A stretch of DNA of 64,000 nt from Methanomassiliicoccales archaeon PtaU1.Bin124 (GCA_002067865.1 MVRC01000012.1:1-64000), one strand, 5' to 3'; shown: positions 16,662-25,817, counted from the stretch's first letter. A program made the numbers and translations. Notes: a model not told the origin generated them from the sequence alone.

Positions 16662-17231
16662 ATGACAGAAGAATCGAATGTACACGCGAAAGTGGCAATG
16701 GCCGACGTTTTGGCCCTCTTCGGAATCGCTATGTTCACAATGGCGGTTGCAGGTTTCGGTCTGGCAGCAAATGGTCACCAGACCCTAGCCCTTGTGGCCA
16801 ACATTGGTATGCCAGTGGCCATCATCTGCTTGATCGCCACAGTTATGGCATTCTTGAACGAAAACCTGCTCGGGACCGCGATCTTCGGGCCATTGGCTAT
16901 CTTCTTCCTCAGCATCGTGCTGGTAACGGATCCAAGTGCTAATGCCTGGCTATGCATGGTCATCGGTATTATCATCCTGGTCGATGCCATAGTTGCGTTC
17001 GCTCAGCCGGTCAAGCTCTTGCCGATTCTGTTGATTGTAGCCGCTATAGCGTTCTTTGTGACCTCGGTCTTCTATGACAGTCTGGCGAATGGCAAGACCG
17101 GTGAGGACTACAGGGCGATGGTTGGTGCCTTGTGGCTGATCTACTCACTGATCTCGTTCTACATGGCCGCTGCGATCATGTTGCTGGTCATGAAGGGCAA
17201 GCAGGTTCTGCCTCTGTTGATCAAGGCATAA
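16662..17231 (+). CDS. Six-helix membrane protein, possibly GPR1/FUN34/YaaH (acetate transporter)-like
   Basis: A 189-residue protein with about six hydrophobic segments. The ATG at 16662 follows GGAGGG with ideal spacing; the earlier ATG at 16638 lacks such a site. MADVLALFGIAMFTMAVAGFGLA and VMAFLNENLLGTAIFGPLAIFFLSIVLV loosely resemble the NPaPLGL opening and the GNTFgatvF segment of the YaaH/SatP acetate-ammonium channel family, but the signature is weak. Substrate is unknown. It stands alone, preceded by a roughly 150-base leader with a strong dyad, and is followed by AT-rich sequence. Confidence 0.6.
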   Translation: MTEESNVHAKVAMADVLALFGIAMFTMAVAGFGLAANGHQTLALVANIGMPVAIICLIATVMAFLNENLLGTAIFGPLAIFFLSIVLVTDPSANAWLCMVIGIIILVDAIVAFAQPVKLLPILLIVAAIAFFVTSVFYDSLANGKTGEDYRAMVGALWLIYSLISFYMAAAIMLLVMKGKQVLPLLIKA

Positions 17232-17346
17232 TCAACGAAAGGATGATCAAAACATCTCAAACCTCTTCCTTTAATAATTTTTAAATTTTCTTTTGTCCAC
17301 GCAAAGTATTTTTGTATTCCAGTCGGTTCTAGGGTCTGGAGAGAAG

Positions 17347-17739
17347 ATGAGCGAAGTCAAGGACGGGCTGAGATATTCCAAGGACCATGAATGGGTGAAG
17401 GTCGAGGGCGGAAACGCCCGCATAGGCATCAGCGACCACGCCCAGCACCAGCTGACCGAGCTGGCGTTCATCCAGCTGCCCCAGATGGGCCAGAAGGTCA
17501 AGGCCGGTGATGTCCTGGCTATCGTGGAGAGCGTGAAGAACACCGCGGACGTTTACTCACCGGTCAGCGGAGAGGTCGTGGAGGTGAACTCTCCATTGGA
17601 GGACGACCCCCAGGTGATCAACAAATCTCCCTACGATAATGGCTGGATCGCAGTGGTCAAGATGTCCAACCCTTCCGAGGTCAACTCGCTCATGGACGCC
17701 GCTGCCTACAAGAGGTTTCTGGCCGAGACCAAGAAGTGA
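17347..17739 (+). CDS. gcvH: Glycine cleavage system H-like lipoyl protein
   Basis: A 130-residue protein covering the full H-protein domain: LRYSKDHEWVKVEGGNARIGISDHAQHQLTELAFIQLP, then the lipoylation loop VLAIVESVKNTADVYSPVSGEV with the expected lysine at about residue 62, and DNGWIAVVKMSNPSEVNSLMD. H protein shuttles the aminomethyl group on a lipoyl arm. No gcvT, gcvP or lipoate ligase is nearby, so in this location it is an orphan; a role in lipoyl transfer is also possible. The ATG at 17347 follows GGAGAGAAG. Confidence 0.9.
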   Translation: MSEVKDGLRYSKDHEWVKVEGGNARIGISDHAQHQLTELAFIQLPQMGQKVKAGDVLAIVESVKNTADVYSPVSGEVVEVNSPLEDDPQVINKSPYDNGWIAVVKMSNPSEVNSLMDAAAYKRFLAETKK

Positions 17740-17748
17740 GCGAGCGGC

Positions 17749-17958
17749 TCACTTCAATTCCTTTCTCAATTTTTCGATAAACCCGGCCCGGTCGTTCTGC
17801 ATTTCCAGCTTGACGGCCTTCCATGCGTCCGGGCAGTGCTTGTACTCCACCTCTACGATCCTGTGGACCGCCTCATCCACAGCCTTACGATTCTCCTTGG
17901 TCAGCTCGATCCCAGCTTCTTTCAGCAGATCGTCCATGTGGCGCAGGTAGCAGGACAT
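17749..17958 (-). CDS. Small conserved-looking archaeal protein of unknown function
   Basis: A 69-residue soluble protein predicted to be mostly helical: MDDLLKEAGIELTKENRKAVDEAVHRIVEVEYKHCPDAWKAVK in the middle, lysine-rich at the end. Two cysteines (positions 3 and about 42). Codon use matches the neighbours, and it fills the space between gcvH (9 bases away, convergent) and the divergent bcp. I do not recognise the family with certainty. An internal start at the second Met (residue 8) is possible. Confidence 0.6.
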   Translation of the reverse strand: MSCYLRHMDDLLKEAGIELTKENRKAVDEAVHRIVEVEYKHCPDAWKAVKLEMQNDRAGFIEKLRKELK

Positions 17959-18037
17959 GTTCGCACCAAGGCAGAATCAAGCCCCGTCTGCATAGTATTA
18001 TGCCTAGGATGCTCAAGATTTCTCAAGGGTGGTTATC

Positions 18038-18493
18038 ATGGCAGTCATGATCGGTGATGAGGCCCCCCTGTTCTCGCTCCCGGACCAGGATGGGAAGATG
18101 TTCGATCTGGGGAGCATGATCGGAAAGAAGGTCATGGTCGTTTACTTCTATCCAAAGGATGAAACGCCTGGATGTACCAAGGAGGCGTGCTATTTCCGCG
18201 ACCGCTATGAGGACTTCGTCAGCCTGGGCGCGGACGTGGTCGGAATCAGCTCAGACCCGCAGAGATCGCATCAGGAGTTCGCCACCAAGCACAACCTTCC
18301 GTTCCGCATACTGAGCGACGTGGATGAGAAGGTAAGGGAGATGTACGGCGCGACCGGCCTGCTAGGTCCAGGCCGGGTCACGTACGTCATCGACAAGAAA
18401 GGGGTGGTGCGTCACATCTTCAGCTCGCAGATGCAGGCGACCAAGCACATCGACGAAGCGTTCGCCATGGTGGAAAAGCTGGCAAAAGGGTAG
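18038..18493 (+). CDS. bcp: Peroxiredoxin, Bcp/PrxQ type
   Basis: A 151-residue thiol peroxidase. VMIGDEAPLFSLPDQDGKMFDLGSMIGKKVMVVYFYPKDETPGCTKEACYFRDRY contains the peroxidatic cysteine in PGCT and the resolving cysteine five residues later, the PrxQ arrangement. VVGISSDPQRSHQEFATKHNLPFRILSDVDEKV and GRVTYVIDKKGVVRHIF complete the fold. It reduces hydrogen or organic peroxides at the cost of thioredoxin. The ATG at 18038 follows CAAGGG; a GTG at 18029 is an alternative. Confidence 0.93.
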   Translation: MAVMIGDEAPLFSLPDQDGKMFDLGSMIGKKVMVVYFYPKDETPGCTKEACYFRDRYEDFVSLGADVVGISSDPQRSHQEFATKHNLPFRILSDVDEKVREMYGATGLLGPGRVTYVIDKKGVVRHIFSSQMQATKHIDEAFAMVEKLAKG

Positions 18494-18501
18494 GAAGCGG
18501 T

Positions 18502-19287
18502 TTAGGCCCCGGCCGCCTTCAGGACGTCCGGGCACTGGCACTTCTTGCGCTGCTCCGGGATCTTCGGGACGGCGGCGGTGATGAGCGTGCGGATCTTGTC
18601 CATGTTCTCGGACATGATCTTCAGCACCGTGGCGGTGTCGACCGGATGATCGGCCCAGACATCGTAGTCGGTGATCATGGCCAGGCTGCAGTAGCACATC
18701 TCCATCTCCCTGGCCAGCTGGCACTCCGGGACGAGGGTCATGCCGATGATGTCCGCGAAGGCGCGGTACATCTGGCTCTCCGCCCTGGTGCTGAACCTGG
18801 GCCCTTCGATGCAGACGTAGGTGCCCTTCTGATGGACCTTGATCTTGGCCTTCTTGGCCTCCTTGATGAACAATGCGTTCAGCTCAGGGCAGAACGGGTC
18901 GGCCGTGGAGATATGGACGGTCTTCGGTCCGTCGTAGAAGGTGTAATCCCTGGTCTTGGTGAAATCGATGAACTGGTCAACCACGGCGATATCGCCTGGC
19001 TCGTACTCTTCCTGCAGCGAGCCGACGGCGCAGGGCGAGATGATCCTCTCCACCCCGACCTCCTTGAGCGCCCAGATGTTGGCGCGGTAGTTCACCTTGT
19101 GGGGCGGATAGATGTGCCCCTTGCCGTGGCGGGGCAAAAAGGCCACAGGAACGCCCTTCATGGTCCCGATCTGGATCTCATCGGACGGGCAGCCATACGG
19201 GGTGAAGGGACGGACGGTCTCCTTCAGCTCGAACATGTCAGGGTCATACACTCCGGTTCCGCCAATGATGCCTATCCTGGCCTTCAT
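18502..19287 (-). CDS. mtnP: S-methyl-5'-thioadenosine (or thioinosine) phosphorylase
   Basis: A 261-residue purine nucleoside phosphorylase-fold enzyme. [95 protein letters not shown] and [27 protein letters not shown] match MTAP; the TDYD motif reads adenine-type bases. It cleaves methylthioadenosine, the by-product of polyamine and radical SAM chemistry. Some methanogens use a methylthioinosine-specific version, which cannot be told apart here. The C-terminal tail holds CQCPD. A TATA-like box on the minus strand (about 19310-19322) lies just upstream. Confidence 0.92.
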   Translation of the reverse strand: MKARIGIIGGTGVYDPDMFELKETVRPFTPYGCPSDEIQIGTMKGVPVAFLPRHGKGHIYPPHKVNYRANIWALKEVGVERIISPCAVGSLQEEYEPGDIAVVDQFIDFTKTRDYTFYDGPKTVHISTADPFCPELNALFIKEAKKAKIKVHQKGTYVCIEGPRFSTRAESQMYRAFADIIGMTLVPECQLAREMEMCYCSLAMITDYDVWADHPVDTATVLKIMSENMDKIRTLITAAVPKIPEQRKKCQCPDVLKAAGA

Positions 19288-19361
19288 GTGATCGAATAGG
19301 GATTATCCTAGAATATTTAAAGGATACCAGATAAGAGCATTCAAGAGATTTTTACCGATAC

Positions 19362-19373
19362 TAACTATAGTTA
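19362..19373. repeat. 12-bp perfect palindrome in the 19.3-19.45 kb intergenic region
   Basis: TAACTATAGTTA, between divergent mtnP and the first flavin reductase gene. It could bind a regulator, but short AT-rich palindromes also arise by chance. Confidence 0.3.
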
Positions 19374-19456
19374 ACGAACTTCACTCTCTTTCGCGTTTCA
19401 CGAATCTTTTTCGAAAGTATTATTTTAAGTAGGTCGCAATTCCGGAAGCTGAGGAT

Positions 19457-19990
19457 ATGGGGCAGAAGAACGAAGTTAACCCGATATGGGCATGTCGGGG
19501 TTTCCCTGCGTTCCCGGTCGTGCTTGCGGCCATGGGGGATGGCAACGGGGACGGGGAGAAGAACATCATCACTGTTGTCCTATGCCATATGTTCTCGTTC
19601 AACCCGCCGGTGCTGGGCATCGGTGTATCACCTTCCCGCCACAGCTATGCTCTTCTGGACAAGTCCGATGATTTCTCCATCAACGTTCCCGGGAAGGAGC
19701 TGGTGGAGGAGGTCTTGTTCTGCGGACAAAAGTCCGGCAAGGACATCAACAAGTTCGAGGAGTGCGGCTTCACCTACACCAAAGGAAAGAAGATCAAGTC
19801 GCCCGTGCTGCCCGAATGCATGGTGAACCTGGAGTGCAAGAAGGTGAACAAGATCGACGCGGGGGACCACACCTGGTTCCTGGGCGAGGTCGTCCATGCC
19901 GAGATGGAGAACGGGATCGACAGGACCAGGGCACTGATGTACTGGTCCGGCGAGTTCCGCGTCATTGGCGACATCATCAGGCGGCGCTGA
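19457..19990 (+). CDS. Flavin reductase-like protein (FMN-binding split barrel), copy 1
   Basis: A 177-residue protein with the flavin reductase/split-barrel pattern: NIITVVLCHMFSFNPPVLGIGVSPSRHSYALLDKSDDFSINVPG, then DKFEECGFT-like and GDHTWFLGEVVHAE segments. Archaeal members are flavoproteins or flavin:NAD(P)H reductases that also serve as ferric reductases. It has a close paralogue starting 54 bases downstream on the same strand. It carries more cysteines than copy 2. The partner oxidoreductase is not known. Start at 19457 follows GAAGCTGAGGAT. Confidence 0.85.
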   Translation: MGQKNEVNPIWACRGFPAFPVVLAAMGDGNGDGEKNIITVVLCHMFSFNPPVLGIGVSPSRHSYALLDKSDDFSINVPGKELVEEVLFCGQKSGKDINKFEECGFTYTKGKKIKSPVLPECMVNLECKKVNKIDAGDHTWFLGEVVHAEMENGIDRTRALMYWSGEFRVIGDIIRRR

Positions 19991-20043
19991 GCATCGAAAA
20001 CTAGTTATTCAATCTCCATCCAATAGGAACCGGAGTTATTCTT

Positions 20044-20586
20044 ATGGCAGGATCTGACAAGATCGACGTCCAGCACATGGATGCTGTGCAGATGTTGCCT
20101 CCGGCCCCGGTCATGCTGGTCTCGGTCGGGGACAAGGAGGGGAAGGAGAGGAACATCATCACGGTAGGTCTGTTCAACCTCTTCTCGCTGAAGCCACCCA
20201 TCCTGGGCATAGCGGTCATGACGTCCAGGCAGTCCTACAAACTGCTTGAGGAGAACGACGACTTCGTCATCAATGTTCCTGGAGATGATATGCTGGATGC
20301 GGTCATCACCTGCGGAACGAAGAGCGGAAAGAAGACCGACAAGTTCGCCGAGGCCAAATTGACCCCGGTCCCAGGTAAGAAGGTGAAATCCCCGGCCATA
20401 AAAGAGGCGCTGATGAACATCGAGTGCAGGAAGCTGGAATCGTTCGAGAAGGGGGACCACACCTGGTATCTGGCCAAGATAGTCCACACCGATGCGACGA
20501 CAGATTACGACAGGTCGAATGCGCTCCTCTACTGGGACGGAGAGTTCCGTACCGCCGGATCGGTCCTGAAGAAGGTCGAGCAGTAG
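20044..20586 (+). CDS. Flavin reductase-like protein (FMN-binding split barrel), copy 2
   Basis: A 180-residue paralogue of the preceding gene. NIITVGLFNLFSLKPPILGIAVMTSRQSYKLLEENDDFVINVPGDDMLDAVITCGTKSGKKTDKFAEAKLTPVPGKKVKSPAIKEALMNIECRKLESFEKGDHTWYLAKIVH follows copy 1 segment by segment. The tandem arrangement implies local duplication and probable subunit or substrate divergence. A short stem-loop follows 22 bases after its stop codon. Confidence 0.85.
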   Translation: MAGSDKIDVQHMDAVQMLPPAPVMLVSVGDKEGKERNIITVGLFNLFSLKPPILGIAVMTSRQSYKLLEENDDFVINVPGDDMLDAVITCGTKSGKKTDKFAEAKLTPVPGKKVKSPAIKEALMNIECRKLESFEKGDHTWYLAKIVHTDATTDYDRSNALLYWDGEFRTAGSVLKKVEQ

Positions 20587-20607
20587 CCGTGACAAACTCT
20601 ATCATGG

Positions 20608-20621
20608 GCGCTTGTTAGCGC
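20608..20621 (+). terminator. Short stem-loop after the flavin reductase pair
   Basis: GCGCT-TGTT-AGCGC, a 5-bp GC stem with a 4-base loop, followed by a C/T-rich stretch with TTTT. A weak terminator candidate. Confidence 0.3.
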
Positions 20622-20743
20622 TCAAATCCCCTTTTCATCCATCATTGTTTGATTCTAAACTGCAATTTTGTGCTGGTACGATTAGTTCAAATATCGTCAA
20701 ACGAAAGGAATCATAAACATCTTCATCTGGGGAGGCTAAAAAA

Positions 20744-21529
20744 ATGGAATACGTCATGAATCAACCACAGCACAGGGCCGCTAAGGCCCAGTCTAGCTGG
20801 GACTTTCTGACGCCAGCCTTCCCATCGTTCGACCAAATGACCGTTGGATCGAACACGAGGGTCCTTGTCCTCGCCCCCCACCAGGACGACGAGGTCGTAG
20901 GATGCGGTGGAACCATATGTCAGTTCGGCAAGCATGGGGCCCATGTCAAGGTGGTGTACATGACAGGGTTCAGCAACGGCGAGAACTCCGCCTATCTCAA
21001 GTCCCTTGTTCCCATGGACAAGAGCGAGTCGGACGTGGCCCTCAGGGCCATCCGTTGTTTCGAATCCGAGACCATCCACCTCGAATCGAAAGGGGTCCGT
21101 TGCGACAAGAAGAGCTATGAAAGGGTGGCCAGGATAATGAACCAGTATGAGCCAGACATACTGTTCGTGCCATGCTTCGACGAGTCCCGGACCGACTACA
21201 TCAAGACCGCGGCGATAGCCGCCAACGCCTTGCAGAGCTATGTCTACAAGGTGGAATGCTATTGCTACTCGTTCGGTGGAGTGAGCAGGCCGAATACCCT
21301 TGTGGACATCACGGACGTCATCGATGACAAGATCGAGGCGGTCCGGGAGCACAAGTCCCAACGCAAGACCGTCGACGATGGGGAACTGATCCGGCAGATG
21401 CACCAGTACAGGCTGTCGTCTACGCAGGACAAGGACCGCTATTGCGAATGTTTCCACCGATACCCGAAAGAGCTCTATCTCGAGTTCGCCAGGGACCTTG
21501 GACTGCTGGAACGATTTAGCCAGTTATGA
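20744..21529 (+). CDS. PIG-L/LmbE-family deacetylase-like protein
   Basis: A 261-residue protein. RVLVLAPHQDDEVVGCGGTICQFGKHGAHVKVVYMTGF is the PIG-L signature (family form PHxDDE), supplying two zinc ligands and the catalytic aspartate. The third zinc ligand is normally a His in a later sDH.at motif; the matching stretch here reads DESRTDYIKTAAIAANAL, with Tyr in that place. The enzyme may therefore be altered or use another ligand. Family members remove acetyl groups from N-acetylglucosamine conjugates. GGGGAGG lies 8 bases before the ATG. No glycosyltransferase is adjacent. Confidence 0.8.
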   Translation: MEYVMNQPQHRAAKAQSSWDFLTPAFPSFDQMTVGSNTRVLVLAPHQDDEVVGCGGTICQFGKHGAHVKVVYMTGFSNGENSAYLKSLVPMDKSESDVALRAIRCFESETIHLESKGVRCDKKSYERVARIMNQYEPDILFVPCFDESRTDYIKTAAIAANALQSYVYKVECYCYSFGGVSRPNTLVDITDVIDDKIEAVREHKSQRKTVDDGELIRQMHQYRLSSTQDKDRYCECFHRYPKELYLEFARDLGLLERFSQL

Positions 21530-21591
21530 ACAAGGAAGCAAACGATAGATCATAGGGGTCGTTCGGGGGACCGGCCCCTTTTCACATTTCT

Positions 21592-22440
21592 TCAATCCGT
21601 CCTTTCATCCGGCAGCGGCGCCTTCTGATACGAGCCGAAGATCTTGACGAAGGAGGCCTTGCGCATCAGGTCTATCAGCGCCTCCTTGACGTTCGGATCG
21701 GAGACCTGGCCATCGATGTCGATGTAGAACACGTATTCCCAGGTGCGCTCCTTCCGCGGCCTCGATTCCAGCTTGGTGATGTTGACCCCGTGGTCGGCGA
21801 AGGCACCGATGCAGCGGTGCAACGCCCCAGGCACGTTCTTGGTAGTGAACGCCAGCGATGTCTTGTCGCCCGGAAAATTCATGGGCGGGTTCTTGTCCAG
21901 CACGAAGAAGCGGGTGAAGTTGCGGGAGGAGTTCTGGATGTCGGCGCGCAGCACCTTCATCCCATAGTACTCGGCCGCCCGGCCGGAGGCGATGGCCGCC
22001 TCCTCCTTCAGCCCCCTCTCTTTTATCATCTTGACGCTGCCAGCAGTATCGTATGAAGGGATCTTTTCCCATTCGGCGTGGCTGGTGAGGAACTTGCTGC
22101 ACTGCCCCAGCGCCTGCGGGTGGCTGTAGACCTTGCGCACGTCCTTCATCTCCGCGCCCGGGTGGCCGATGAGGCAGTGGCGGACCCATACCAGCACCTC
22201 TCCGACGACGGTGAGGTCGCTCTCCAGAAGGAGGTCGTTGGCCAGCGTCACCGAGCCCTCGATGGAGTTCTCCACCGGGATCACCCCATGTGTCGCCTGA
22301 CCCTTATCGACCGCTGCCAGCAGGTCACGGAACTCTGCGCACGGCAGCGTCACGACATCCTCCCCGAAGAACTGGTGTATGGCATCCTCGCTGTACGCGC
22401 CATGCACTCCCTGGAACGCCACCACCTTCTTCGCTACCAT
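21592..22440 (-). CDS. pheA: Prephenate dehydratase with ACT domain
   Basis: A 282-residue monofunctional enzyme. The catalytic domain (1-about 185) has AFQGVHGAYSEDAIHQFF, GVIPVENSIEGSVTLANDLLL, YSHPQALGQCSKFL and the catalytic NFTRFFVL (Thr-Arg-Phe). The ACT domain (about 195-275) has SLAFTTKNVPGALHRCIGAFADHGVNITKLESRPRK, including the ESRP phenylalanine-binding motif. It makes phenylpyruvate and is presumably inhibited by phenylalanine. Last gene of the leftward hisG-pheA operon, 1 base after lysC. Start at 22440 may be GTG-free ATG as given. Confidence 0.95.
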   Translation of the reverse strand: MVAKKVVAFQGVHGAYSEDAIHQFFGEDVVTLPCAEFRDLLAAVDKGQATHGVIPVENSIEGSVTLANDLLLESDLTVVGEVLVWVRHCLIGHPGAEMKDVRKVYSHPQALGQCSKFLTSHAEWEKIPSYDTAGSVKMIKERGLKEEAAIASGRAAEYYGMKVLRADIQNSSRNFTRFFVLDKNPPMNFPGDKTSLAFTTKNVPGALHRCIGAFADHGVNITKLESRPRKERTWEYVFYIDIDGQVSDPNVKEALIDLMRKASFVKIFGSYQKAPLPDERTD

Positions 22441-22441
22441 G

Positions 22442-23809
22442 TCAGCACCCGAAGAACTCCTGATGCACCGCCCTCGTGGCCCTCTCCAGGTCCTTGAGGT
22501 GCACGGTGAAGTGATATGCCACCAGCGATGCTCCGGCAGATATCAGCCCTACGCTGACGTTCTCCATCGCCACGGCGTTGAACACCCTGCTGGCGATGCC
22601 CTTGCTCTGGCCCAGGCCTTCTCCGACTATGCAAAGCAGGGCCCAGTCCTCGCTCGTCTCGATGCGGGAGATGAAGCCCTCCTTGATGTCCTCCAGCAGC
22701 TTCCTGGAGAGACCGAGGTCCTTCTTATCGATGAGCAGCGCGATGCAGGTCTGCGACGTGACCGCGGAGTAGATGTTCACGTCGGCATCGCTCAGCTTCT
22801 GCGATATGACGGTCATGACCCCGGTGCGGTATCCGGCCCCCTCGCCGAACACCTTGATGATGGCCAGGTTCCGCATGCAGGAGATGCTCTTGATGCACTC
22901 GATCTGTTCGTCCCCCTTCTGCTGGATCGACGTCCCCTCGGCCTTGGGGTTGAAGACGTTCTTGACCTTGATGACGATGTTCTTCGCCCTGGCCGGTTCC
23001 ACGGTCATGGGGTGCAGGACCTTGGCCCCGAAGTAGGCCAGCTCGGCCGCCTCGTCGTACGAGAGGGTCTTGATCGGCACCGCCTTCGGGACGATCTTCG
23101 GGTCGACAGATAGGAATCCGTCCACATCCTTCCAGATCTCCAGCACCTCGGCATCGAGGGCGTTGGCGATGGCCGCGGCCGAATAGTCGGAACCGTTGCG
23201 GCCGAACACGGTGACGGAGCCGTCCTGACCCACGCCGAAGAAACCTGTCACGATGGGCATCTCGCCGTTGTAGAACATCTCCTGGATCTTGGGCACGATG
23301 GACCATCTGGTGGCGTCCAGGTCGGCCGTGGCCGCACCGAACACGCCGTCGGTCATGATGCCCAGCTCGTCCGCGTCGCACGGGACGGCCTTCACCCCCT
23401 GGTCCTTTAACATGGCCGCGACCAAGATGACGCTGAGTCTCTCGCCGTAGCATTGCACGAAGTCCTTGGTCTTCGGGGTGACCTCTTCCAGGTAGGAGAT
23501 GCCGTAGAGCATGCGCTCCAGCTTTTCCAGCTTCTTGTCCAGCCGGGCCGCCGCATCCTCCTTGATCTTCTCCGATCGGACCGCCTCGTCGATGAGCTTG
23601 GCGTGGAGGTCCCTGGTCTTCTTGATGAACTCCCTCACCTCGGCCTCCTTGCGGGGCTGGGCGATGAACTGCAGCAACGATTCCGTGACGCCGGAGACCG
23701 CGCTGACCACGACCACCTTGCGCTCCTTGTCGGTCATGATGATCTGTCCGACCTCCAGCATGGATGGGGCGGTCTTCAGGGAGCTGCCCCCGAACTTCAG
23801 CACGCGCAT
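22442..23809 (-). CDS. lysC: Aspartate kinase
   Basis: A 455-residue enzyme. RVLKFGGSSLKTAPSML at the N-terminus is the ATP/aspartate signature; FGRNGSDYSAAAIANALDAEVLEIWKDVDGFLSVDPKIV and YDEAAELAYFGAKVLHPMTVEPA complete the kinase domain (1-about 295). Two C-terminal ACT repeats (about 310-455) likely bind a product amino acid. It feeds aspartyl phosphate to Asd (31988-33049), which in turn supports the homocysteine and aromatic branches in this window. Its ATG overlaps the stop of the PHP gene by one base, within one long operon. Confidence 0.95.
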   Translation of the reverse strand: MRVLKFGGSSLKTAPSMLEVGQIIMTDKERKVVVVSAVSGVTESLLQFIAQPRKEAEVREFIKKTRDLHAKLIDEAVRSEKIKEDAAARLDKKLEKLERMLYGISYLEEVTPKTKDFVQCYGERLSVILVAAMLKDQGVKAVPCDADELGIMTDGVFGAATADLDATRWSIVPKIQEMFYNGEMPIVTGFFGVGQDGSVTVFGRNGSDYSAAAIANALDAEVLEIWKDVDGFLSVDPKIVPKAVPIKTLSYDEAAELAYFGAKVLHPMTVEPARAKNIVIKVKNVFNPKAEGTSIQQKGDEQIECIKSISCMRNLAIIKVFGEGAGYRTGVMTVISQKLSDADVNIYSAVTSQTCIALLIDKKDLGLSRKLLEDIKEGFISRIETSEDWALLCIVGEGLGQSKGIASRVFNAVAMENVSVGLISAGASLVAYHFTVHLKDLERATRAVHQEFFGC

Positions 23810-24465
23810 CAGGCACGCCTCCGCTTGATGATGTCGTACGGGTTCACCAGGACCGCCGTCTCAGCCTCGGACTTGGTCAGACCTGCCGCCTGGGCGATGG
23901 TCAACGCGGTGGCGGTGTCGATGAGGTCGCCTGGAGCGTGCGTGTCCGAGTTGACCACCATCTTCGCCCCGACCTTCTTGGCCAGGGCGGCCACGTGTCC
24001 GTTGGTCTTGCAGTGGGATGCGCGGGAGGTGATCTCCAGGTAGACGCCGTTCCTCTTGGCCAGCTCCACCTCCTCCTCAGTGATGAAACCAGGGTGGGCC
24101 AGTATGTCCACCTCAGGGTTCGATACGGACGCCAGGTTCGTGCCCTTCTCCACCGGCTCGCTGATCGTCTCGCCGTGTATGACGACTATCTCAGCGCCGA
24201 GCTTCCTGGCCCTGGCGACGACCATATCGATCTTGGACGCGGGCACATGGGTGATCTCCACCCCGGTCAGGACCTGGATGCCCCAGACCTCGGCTAGCTC
24301 CGCATCTTTCCGGGCCTCGTCGATGATGCGGTCCATGGTGGAGAGCGAAGCATGGTCTGTAAAAGCCAGCGCCTTGTGCCCTTTGACGAACGCCCTGCGC
24401 GCCAGTTCGATGGGGAGCAGCTCGCCGTCGCTCAGTATCGTGTGAGTGTGCAGGTCGGCCCTCAT
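23809..24465 (-). CDS. PHP-domain phosphoesterase, candidate histidinol-phosphatase
   Basis: A 218-residue PHP protein. Metal-binding motifs are [15 protein letters not shown] (HTH), [22 protein letters not shown] and NSDTHAPGD, a complete set. PHP proteins include HisK-type histidinol-phosphate phosphatase and DNA polymerase-associated domains. Its place inside the his operon, overlapping hisIE by 4 bases, makes histidinol-phosphatase the best guess, since no other such phosphatase is in the operon. It is shorter than HisK of Bacillus (about 265 residues), so the assignment rests on context. Confidence 0.78.
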   Translation of the reverse strand: MRADLHTHTILSDGELLPIELARRAFVKGHKALAFTDHASLSTMDRIIDEARKDAELAEVWGIQVLTGVEITHVPASKIDMVVARARKLGAEIVVIHGETISEPVEKGTNLASVSNPEVDILAHPGFITEEEVELAKRNGVYLEITSRASHCKTNGHVAALAKKVGAKMVVNSDTHAPGDLIDTATALTIAQAAGLTKSEAETAVLVNPYDIIKRRRA

Positions 24466-25067
24466 TTTCTCCTCTCCGAAAGCTTGCGGTAGACGTCCTC
24501 CATCGGCATGTCCGTGGCCTCCAGCACCACCATCAGGTGGTAGATCAGGTCCGCCACTTCCCAGGCCAATGCCTTCTGATCGTGACCCTTCGCCGCAAGG
24601 ATGACCTCTCCTGCCTCCTCGACCACCTTCTTCAGCCGCTTGTCCTCATCGGACAGTAGCTTGTTGGTGTAGCTGCCCTCCTTGGGGTGCAGCTTGCGGT
24701 CCTCGATGACGCGGCGCAGCTCGGGGATGATGGACATCGTGGCGTCCAGATCGCCGTACATCACCTCATCGAAGCACGATGCGCGATCGAGGTGGCAGGC
24801 GACCCCCTCCTGCTTCACCCTGACCAGCAGGGTGTCGGCGTCGCAGTCCAGCTGGACCGATACGACCTTCTGCACGTGGCCGGAGGTCTCCCCCTTCTTC
24901 CACAGCGCCTGCCTGGAGCGGGACCAGAAATGGGTGTATCCGCTCTGCAGCGTCAGGTCGTACGACTGCTGGTTCATGTACGCCATCATCAGGACCTCGT
25001 TCGTTTCCGCGTCCTGCACGATGGCCGGTATCAATCCTTCCGAGTTGAACTTGAGAGGCGTGGTCAT
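24462..25067 (-). CDS. hisI: Phosphoribosyl-AMP cyclohydrolase / phosphoribosyl-ATP pyrophosphatase fusion HisIE
   Basis: A 201-residue fusion. HisI domain (1-about 110): [81 protein letters not shown] with zinc cysteines. HisE domain (about 115-201): [32 protein letters not shown] and [16 protein letters not shown]. It performs steps 2 and 3 of histidine synthesis. Separate hisI and hisE are common in archaea, so the fusion is a noteworthy state. It overlaps hisF and the PHP gene by 4 bases each. Confidence 0.95.
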   Translation of the reverse strand: MTTPLKFNSEGLIPAIVQDAETNEVLMMAYMNQQSYDLTLQSGYTHFWSRSRQALWKKGETSGHVQKVVSVQLDCDADTLLVRVKQEGVACHLDRASCFDEVMYGDLDATMSIIPELRRVIEDRKLHPKEGSYTNKLLSDEDKRLKKVVEEAGEVILAAKGHDQKALAWEVADLIYHLMVVLEATDMPMEDVYRKLSERRK

Positions 25068-25816
25068 CTCACTCTCACACCCTTTTCCCTCAGCTCCTTC
25101 TTCACATCGGCCACGCTGAGCTGGCCGTAGTGGAATATGGAAGCGGCCAGCGCCGCCTCCGCCTTCGTCTTGGTCAGCACCTCATAGATGTGCTGCGTGT
25201 TGCCGCAGCCGCCAGAGGCGATGACCGGTATGGTCACTGCCTCCGCCACCGCAGCCGTCAGTTCGATGTCATATCCGTCCTTGGTGCCGTCGGCGTCCAT
25301 GCTGGTGAGGAGGATCTCTCCCGCTCCCAGCTCCTGCGCCTTCACGGCCCACTTGATCGCGTCCAGTTCGGTCGGCCGGCGACCGCCGTGGGTATAGACG
25401 CGCCACATGTCCCCGTCCCGCTTGGCGTCGATCGCCACGACCACGCACTGCGAGCCGAAGTCCTTGGCGCACTCGCCGATGACATGGGGGTGCTGCACCG
25501 CCATGCTGTTGACCGAGACCTTGTCGGCGCCAGCGTTCAGCGCCAATCTCATGTCGTCCCGGCTGCGGATGCCCCCGCCGACCGTCAATGGAACGAACAG
25601 GCTCTGGGCCGTCCTCTCCACCACGTGCAGCAGCGTCTTCCGACCTTCGGCCGAGGCGGAGATGTCCAGGAAGACGATCTCGTCCGCCCCCTGCCTCTCA
25701 TATTCGCTGGCCATCTGGGGCGGGTCGCCCACGTCCTGCAGGTTGAGGAACTTGATCCCCTTGACCACCTTGCCGTCCTTGACGTCCAGGCAGGGGATGA
25801 TGCGCTTCGCCAGCAC
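25064..25816 (-). CDS. hisF: Imidazole glycerol phosphate synthase subunit HisF
   Basis: A 250-residue TIM barrel. [28 protein letters not shown] begins the barrel with the catalytic Asp in [35 protein letters not shown] holds a phosphate site, and [20 protein letters not shown] holds the second catalytic Asp. [18 protein letters not shown] completes the phosphate-binding region. It uses ammonia from HisH to make IGP and AICAR. It lies between hisB and hisIE with overlapping ends. Confidence 0.97.
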   Translation of the reverse strand: MLAKRIIPCLDVKDGKVVKGIKFLNLQDVGDPPQMASEYERQGADEIVFLDISASAEGRKTLLHVVERTAQSLFVPLTVGGGIRSRDDMRLALNAGADKVSVNSMAVQHPHVIGECAKDFGSQCVVVAIDAKRDGDMWRVYTHGGRRPTELDAIKWAVKAQELGAGEILLTSMDADGTKDGYDIELTAAVAEAVTIPVIASGGCGNTQHIYEVLTKTKAEAALAASIFHYGQLSVADVKKELREKGVRVR

Positions 25817-25817
25817 C

